This document shows positions 25,473 to 29,339 of a stretch of DNA of 29,339 bases, in pieces. The position numbers and the translations under genes are program-made. Positions within the stretch are counted from its first letter, which is position 1. Every line of letters starts with the position of its first letter. The notes beneath the pieces were generated by a model. That model was not told the DNA's origin, searched no databases, and saw nothing but the letters and a program-made list of their open reading frames with translations. The DNA is from Opitutaceae bacterium (GTDB lineage Bacteria > Verrucomicrobiota > Verrucomicrobiia > Opitutales > Opitutaceae), in the NCBI GenBank assembly GCA_009919985.1, contig RGAX01000004.1:1-29339 (forward strand), given 5' to 3'.

Positions 25473-25871
25473 TTAGCGACTTTGCAGGCTGAATTTATTT
25501 AAACCGGTCTTGCGACATGCATCCATCACGAAGGCCAATTTTTTAAGCTGCGTCGACTCATCGGCTTTGATGAGCACTGGAATATCCTTATCCACGTTGC
25601 GCACTTCTTTAAGCAAGCCGATGAGCTGCTCGTCGGTCACATTTTTTCCATTAAAAGAAACTGTGCCATCTTTATCAATGGCGACAGTGACGGTGCCTTT
25701 GAAATCATTTTTTCCGGCCGTATCCACCTTGGGCAGGGTGATATTCAGCGTAGAGCCGACGCGTGCCTGCATGGTCACGTAAGCAAAAAGCACCAGCATC
25801 ACGAGCACGTCGATCAGAGGTACGAGCGGCAATTCCGGGCGTTTGCGCGCCCGCCGATTAAGCAGACTCAT
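25473..25871 (-). CDS. exbD: ExbD/TolR-type biopolymer transport protein
   Basis: A 132-residue inner-membrane protein with one transmembrane helix near the N-terminus (VPLIDVLVMLVLFAYVTM) carrying the essential proton-path residue Asp21, then a periplasmic domain. With ExbB it forms the proton-driven motor that powers TonB and outer-membrane import, or TolA-type envelope tasks. The start overlaps the exbB stop by 4 bases (ATGA), so translation is coupled. The TonB-dependent receptor 3.5 kb away is a plausible client. ExbD and TolR cannot be separated by sequence alone. Confidence 0.9.
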   Translation of the reverse strand: MSLLNRRARKRPELPLVPLIDVLVMLVLFAYVTMQARVGSTLNITLPKVDTAGKNDFKGTVTVAIDKDGTVSFNGKNVTDEQLIGLLKEVRNVDKDIPVLIKADESTQLKKLAFVMDACRKTGLNKFSLQSR

Positions 25872-26470
25872 GTGGCCGATTTTTTCGCTTCATCTGCTTG
25901 TCTTGCGAGGACGCGCTCAAGCATCACATCGAGCTGCGCGGCGTGCTTTTCAATCACGCGCTGAAGCAGACCGCTACCAATGAGTGCGGGCAGCGCGATG
26001 CACAGACCCAGCACGGTGGCGGAGAGCGCATAACCCACACTTTCCGTGAATTGAACGGGGTCAGGCATCCGCGTCTGTGGATCCACCACCGAAAACGCCC
26101 CGAGCAAACCGGTGACCGTACCGATCAAGCCGATCAATGGAGCCGCCGCATAAATCGTATCAAGGTAGCTGACCCCGCGTTCCATTTTGATAACTTCAAG
26201 ACGGGCATAAGCCTTGGTTGCCTCGGTATCGCCCGAATGACGCGAGGCAAAATTCAAAATTCGTCCCAAGGCTGAGCGCTTATCTCCCGAAGGTGCGCGC
26301 CCCTCAATCACCGCTTCGGCTAAATCTTCAGGAATGACCGCTGATTTCCTCAAAGCCACCAGTCGCTCGACGATGATAAACGTCGCGACGAGAGAGCAAA
26401 GGCCCAACGGATAAATCAACAAGCCGGCTTCGCGGACGATCCGGACGATATCAATGGAGGCGAAAAACAT
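25868..26470 (-). CDS. exbB: ExbB/MotA-TolQ-type proton channel protein
   Basis: A 200-residue inner-membrane protein with three membrane helices at about 14-35, 107-128 and 148-170. The conserved MotA/TolQ/ExbB segment is GVSYLDTIYAAAPLIGLIGTVTG, followed by the pore helix ALSATVLGLCIALPALIG. It forms the proton-conducting ring partner of ExbD. The leader ccctgctcacacttct is a pyrimidine tract with no Shine-Dalgarno. It lies 160 bases downstream of leuD on the same strand; that AT-rich gap leaves room for its own promoter. Confidence 0.92.
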   Translation of the reverse strand: MFFASIDIVRIVREAGLLIYPLGLCSLVATFIIVERLVALRKSAVIPEDLAEAVIEGRAPSGDKRSALGRILNFASRHSGDTEATKAYARLEVIKMERGVSYLDTIYAAAPLIGLIGTVTGLLGAFSVVDPQTRMPDPVQFTESVGYALSATVLGLCIALPALIGSGLLQRVIEKHAAQLDVMLERVLARQADEAKKSAT

Positions 26471-26630
26471 AGAAGTGTGAGCAGGGGGAGACGCCTAAGC
26501 GGCGTAAAAGTTCATTATTAATTGTTTAAGCGTAATATCAGGTCTGCGTCAAACGTCGGCCTTTCGTCGAATTCTTGAGAGCAAGCACTTCAAACCGAGA
26601 GGTACTCGCGTCCCCACCCAAAAAAAACAA

Positions 26631-27233
26631 TCAAGCGGCAAGATAAGGCAGTTTGCCGGCGGTGATTTTTACTGCAGGCAAGCCATCGATGAGTTCGCCG
26701 ATGGCATCCCAGCGTCCGTTCACCAGCGCATTGCGCGCACTTTCGCGCTGAGCGATCTTCACCGTCTGCCCGCCAAAACGAACTTCGAGTTTCACCAGAT
26801 CGATTGCAACTTCGCCTTGTGGATCAGCTTCCGTGAAAGCCGAAATCTTAGCGATGTCCTCGCGACTAGCGGTCACACAAGGCATGCCTAAGGTGGTGCT
26901 ATTACCGAAAAAAATCTCGGCAAAATTTTCCGCGATGACAGCTTTGAAACCGTATTTAGCAATCGCTTGGGGCGCGTGTTCACGTGAGGAGCCGCAGCCG
27001 AAATTTGCACCTGAAAGCAGAATGGTCGCACCTTTGAAACGTGGCTCGTTGAGCGGATGCGATTTTTCAGTACCGTCGAGTTGCTTGCGCACGTCGTAGA
27101 AAAGAAATTCACCGAGCCCGTCAAAGGTGACGCATTTCATGAAACGCGCAGGGATGATGCGGTCGGTATCGATGTCGTTGCCGGGAACATTGACGGCGCG
27201 GCCGAAGACAGAGGTGATTTTTGCAAGAGCCAT
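26631..27233 (-). CDS. leuD: 3-isopropylmalate dehydratase small subunit
   Basis: With LeuC it isomerises 2-isopropylmalate to 3-isopropylmalate in leucine biosynthesis. The 200-residue length and motifs are standard: DIDTDRIIPARFMK near 20-33 and SGANFGCGSSREHAPQAI near 75-92, which holds the substrate-binding Ser-Arg pair. It starts 14 bases after the leuC stop, so the two are co-transcribed. The leader atttctctcagacc is pyrimidine-rich with no Shine-Dalgarno. No leuA or leuB is in the window. Confidence 0.96.
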   Translation of the reverse strand: MALAKITSVFGRAVNVPGNDIDTDRIIPARFMKCVTFDGLGEFLFYDVRKQLDGTEKSHPLNEPRFKGATILLSGANFGCGSSREHAPQAIAKYGFKAVIAENFAEIFFGNSTTLGMPCVTASREDIAKISAFTEADPQGEVAIDLVKLEVRFGGQTVKIAQRESARNALVNGRWDAIGELIDGLPAVKITAGKLPYLAA

Positions 27234-27247
27234 GGTCTGAGAGAAAT

Positions 27248-28666
27248 TTAGTTTTGGGTGACAGAGAATACTTCGCGGGCGTCGGCTATTTGGCCCATGA
27301 CGGCGGCAGCGGCGACCATGACAGGGCTCATGAGAATAGTACGCCCAGTGGTAGAGCCTTGGCGGCCCTTAAAGTTACGGTTTGAGGAAGAGGCGCAAAG
27401 TTGGTCGCCGATGAGTTTATCAGGATTCATCGCTAGGCACATCGAGCAACCAGCAGCCCGCCACTCGAAGCCGGCTTCGGAGAGAATTTTATCGAGCCCG
27501 AGTTTTTCACATTGGAGTGCAACGATTTGCGAGCCCGGGACGGCGATCGCTTTGATTCCGGGTGCGACTTTGCGCCCCTTGATGTACTTGGCGACTTCTT
27601 GAAAGTCGGAAAGGCGCCCGTTTGTGCAAGAGCCGAGAAAAGCCACGTTAATTTTGGTGCCCTTGATTGGAGCGCCCGCGGGCAACTTCATGTAGGCTAG
27701 AGCCTCAATGATACCCGCTTTGTCGTCGGCCGAAGTCGCCGTTTCTGGGCTAGGTATGTTTTCGGAGATCGAAATACCTTGGCCAGGATTGATACCCCAT
27801 GTGACGCTCGGCGCAATGTCGGCTGCGTTAATTTTAACGACGTCATCGTAAGGGGCGCCGGGATCGGAAGCAAAAGACTTCCAATGAGAAACAGCTGTAT
27901 CCCAGTTCGCGGCCTTTGGCGCATACGGTCGGCCCTTGAGGTAAGCGAATGTCGTCTCATCAGGATTAACGTAACCGACGCGGGCGCCGCCCTCGATGGA
28001 CATGTTACAGACGGTCATGCGCTCCTCCATGGAAAAGCCATCAAAGGTGGATCCAGCGTATTCGTAGGCGAAACCTGTGCCGCCATTTACACCAAGCATG
28101 CGGATGATGTGCAAAATCACATCCTTGGCGTAAACGCCTGGAGGCAGCTTCCCGTTCACTTCGATGCGCCGAACCTTTAATTCTCCGAGCGCCATAGTCT
28201 GGGTCGCGAGCACGTCGCGGACCTGGCTAGTACCGATGCCAAACGCAATCGCGCCAAACGCGCCGTGCGTGGAAGTGTGCGAATCGCCGCAGGCTATAGT
28301 CGTGCCTGGTTGCGTGATGCCCTGTTCGGGGCCGACGATGTGGACAATCCCTTGCTTGCCGGTCGCTCGGTCGAAAAAAGTAATACCGAATTGCGCGCAA
28401 TTTTTCCGCAACTCGTCCATCATCGCCTGCGCCAAGGGATCGGCATAGGGCTCAATAAATTGATCGGTCGGGACGATGTGGTCGACCGTGGCGAAGGTGC
28501 GATGCGGAAATGCCACCTTGAGACCAAGATCCCGTAACATGCCGAAGGCCTGCGGGCTGGTGACCTCATGAATCAAATGCGTTCCAATGAGCAACTGCGT
28601 CTGGCCGTTGGCGAGCTGCCGGACGGTGTGATCGTCCCATACTTTTTGGAAAAGATTTTTAGGCAT
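27248..28666 (-). CDS. leuC: 3-isopropylmalate dehydratase large subunit
   Basis: The 472-residue [4Fe-4S] aconitase-family subunit of isopropylmalate isomerase. The three cluster ligands are Cys347 in GSCTNGR and Cys407/Cys410 in AGCSMCLAMNPD, numbers that coincide with those of E. coli LeuC. Further landmarks are VDHIVPTDQ, IACGDSHTSTHGAFG and the C-terminal SSNRNFKGRQG. It is the first gene of leuCD. The leader of nearly 180 bases is unusually rich in A and T, and a U-rich tract sits directly before the ATG in place of a Shine-Dalgarno. Confidence 0.97.
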   Translation of the reverse strand: MPKNLFQKVWDDHTVRQLANGQTQLLIGTHLIHEVTSPQAFGMLRDLGLKVAFPHRTFATVDHIVPTDQFIEPYADPLAQAMMDELRKNCAQFGITFFDRATGKQGIVHIVGPEQGITQPGTTIACGDSHTSTHGAFGAIAFGIGTSQVRDVLATQTMALGELKVRRIEVNGKLPPGVYAKDVILHIIRMLGVNGGTGFAYEYAGSTFDGFSMEERMTVCNMSIEGGARVGYVNPDETTFAYLKGRPYAPKAANWDTAVSHWKSFASDPGAPYDDVVKINAADIAPSVTWGINPGQGISISENIPSPETATSADDKAGIIEALAYMKLPAGAPIKGTKINVAFLGSCTNGRLSDFQEVAKYIKGRKVAPGIKAIAVPGSQIVALQCEKLGLDKILSEAGFEWRAAGCSMCLAMNPDKLIGDQLCASSSNRNFKGRQGSTTGRTILMSPVMVAAAAVMGQIADAREVFSVTQN

Positions 28667-28844
28667 AAATAAAAAAAATTAAAAAATAGCTTAGAGACCG
28701 AAAAGAGTCGTCGACACTACCAGATTCTGAGCATCCGGCAAAATACTTAATTAATCACCACAAACGACGCTCAAATAAATACATTAGTTTATAATTATCA
28801 ATTAATTATCTACATTTGCTTGCTTTAAAAAAACCGGGTAAAAC
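28667..28844 (-). promoter_or_regulatory. AT-rich leader and promoter region of leuCD
   Basis: This 178-base gap between the metal ATPase stop and the leuC ATG is far richer in A+T than the flanking genes, with many TTAAT/ATTAAT and TATAAA-like elements. I could not settle on one -10/-35 pair. Reading toward leuC there is a 5-codon frame (MLRIW) but no convincing leucine leader peptide or attenuator. The last 25 bases before the ATG are almost all T and A. Confidence 0.4.
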
Positions 28845-28850
28845 TCACCG
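28827..28850 (-). terminator. candidate terminator at the end of the metal ATPase gene
   Basis: On the minus strand CGGT and ACCCG can pair with one bulge around a 7-base loop, followed by seven T. The stem overlaps the ATPase stop codon. It is weak by stem length but well placed. Confidence 0.35.
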
Positions 28851-29339
28851 ATTACGACCCAACAACAAACGCAATGAATTCAAGCACACCAGAACCGTGC
28901 TTCCTTCATGAGCTGCCACACCCACGGCCAGAGGCACAAAACCCAACACCGTCGCAATCACCATCACGATCACCACGCCTAAAGAAATGGTGAGATTCTG
29001 CCGTATGATCGCGCGGGCCCGTCGACTCAAACGATGGGCCGACAGGAAATTCTCGATCTTATCCTGCATCAAAATCACCTCCGCCTGCTCCAAGGCCGCA
29101 TCGCTACCTCGCGCGCCCATGGCAACCCCGACATCGGCTGCGGCCAAACAAGGCGCATCGTTCACTCCATCGCCGACCATCGCGATTACCTTACCCGATT
29201 TTCGCAAGGCAGTGATCGCGGCCACTTTCCCTTCCGGTGTCAGCCCCGCGCGTACTTCGCCCAAACCTAATTCCTTCGCGACCGCCTCAGCCGCGTGCTG
29301 GCGATCTCCAGTTAACATAACCGTAAAAATGCCCTGCTG
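28845..29339 (-). CDS. P1B-type heavy-metal ATPase (P1B-4-like), N-terminal part off the window
   Basis: The last 164 residues of a metal-exporting P-type ATPase; the frame is open to the right edge. Visible are the hinge of the nucleotide/phosphorylation domain (TVMLTGDRQHAAEAVAKELG), TPEGKVAAI, the Mg site MVGDGVNDAPCLAAADVGVAMG and SDAALEQAEVILM. The last two membrane helices end HEGSTVLVCLNSLRLL. The HEGST sequence in the final helix is characteristic of the P1B-4 subgroup (CtpD/CoaT/CzcP-like), linked to export of Co, Fe, Ni or Zn; copper and Zn/Cd subgroups have other residues here. The matching SPC motif and any metal-binding N-terminus are outside the window. It ends 178 bases before leuC on the same strand. 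Confidence 0.9.
   Translation of the reverse strand, partial: QQGIFTVMLTGDRQHAAEAVAKELGLGEVRAGLTPEGKVAAITALRKSGKVIAMVGDGVNDAPCLAAADVGVAMGARGSDAALEQAEVILMQDKIENFLSAHRLSRRARAIIRQNLTISLGVVIVMVIATVLGFVPLAVGVAAHEGSTVLVCLNSLRLLLGRNR

Noticed and set aside
26521..26552. Possible promoter for exbB on the minus strand (TTGACG with TTAAAC)
   Set aside because: The -35 box is good but the -10 match is only three of six. The region is AT-rich enough to give this by chance.

Overview
The window is a chromosomal segment of a high-GC Gram-negative bacterium, most likely a member of the Verrucomicrobia (Opitutaceae or a close relative). The best single clue is the TonB-dependent receptor at 19122..21917. 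Just after its signal peptide it carries a VIELSPFEIKE stretch of the kind I associate with large receptor families in Opitutus-like bacteria. The DUF1080 domain, the BPSS1187-type secreted hydrolase and the DUF6172 protein fit the same picture. The taxonomy is inference from protein flavour. No rRNA, tRNA, CRISPR array, insertion sequence or prophage gene was seen, and no gap between genes exceeds 300 bases.

Layout. From 1 to 6564 all genes are on the minus strand and mostly housekeeping: N-carbamoylputrescine amidase (cut by the left edge), HisG, a stand-alone 5'-3' exonuclease and SMC. From 6789 to 8913 lies a visibly AT-richer pair, a SAM methyltransferase and a multi-span membrane glycosyltransferase, converging with only 4 bases between their stops. 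From 9019 to 13933 is a 2-hydroxyacid/sugar-acid locus: a GlcD-type FAD oxidase diverges from a run of D-2-hydroxyacid dehydrogenase, Ldh2/YiaK-type dehydrogenase and KDG-kinase-like PfkB kinase, which ends at a clear intrinsic terminator. A 7-7-7 inverted repeat lies in the divergent promoter region.

From 14182 to 22995 most products are exported: an SGNH esterase-DUF1080 lipoprotein, a TPR protein, a Tat-exported short ceramidase-like protein, a TonB-dependent receptor and a secreted alpha/beta hydrolase. Among them is a possible HxD...H...R enzyme resembling DUF1826. Together they suggest degradation and uptake of polymers or lipids at the cell envelope. From 23154 to 25419 are a GT61 glycosyltransferase, a DUF6172 protein and a short-chain dehydrogenase. 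ExbB and ExbD (25473..26470) could energise the receptor. LeuC-LeuD follow behind an unusually AT-rich leader, and the right edge cuts a P1B-4-type metal ATPase.

The most striking pattern runs across the window. Start codons are rarely preceded by a Shine-Dalgarno sequence; most sit directly behind a C/U-rich tract, on both strands and in unrelated genes. This suggests a pyrimidine-rich, SD-independent initiation context. No wholly novel multi-gene defence or biosynthetic system was recognised.
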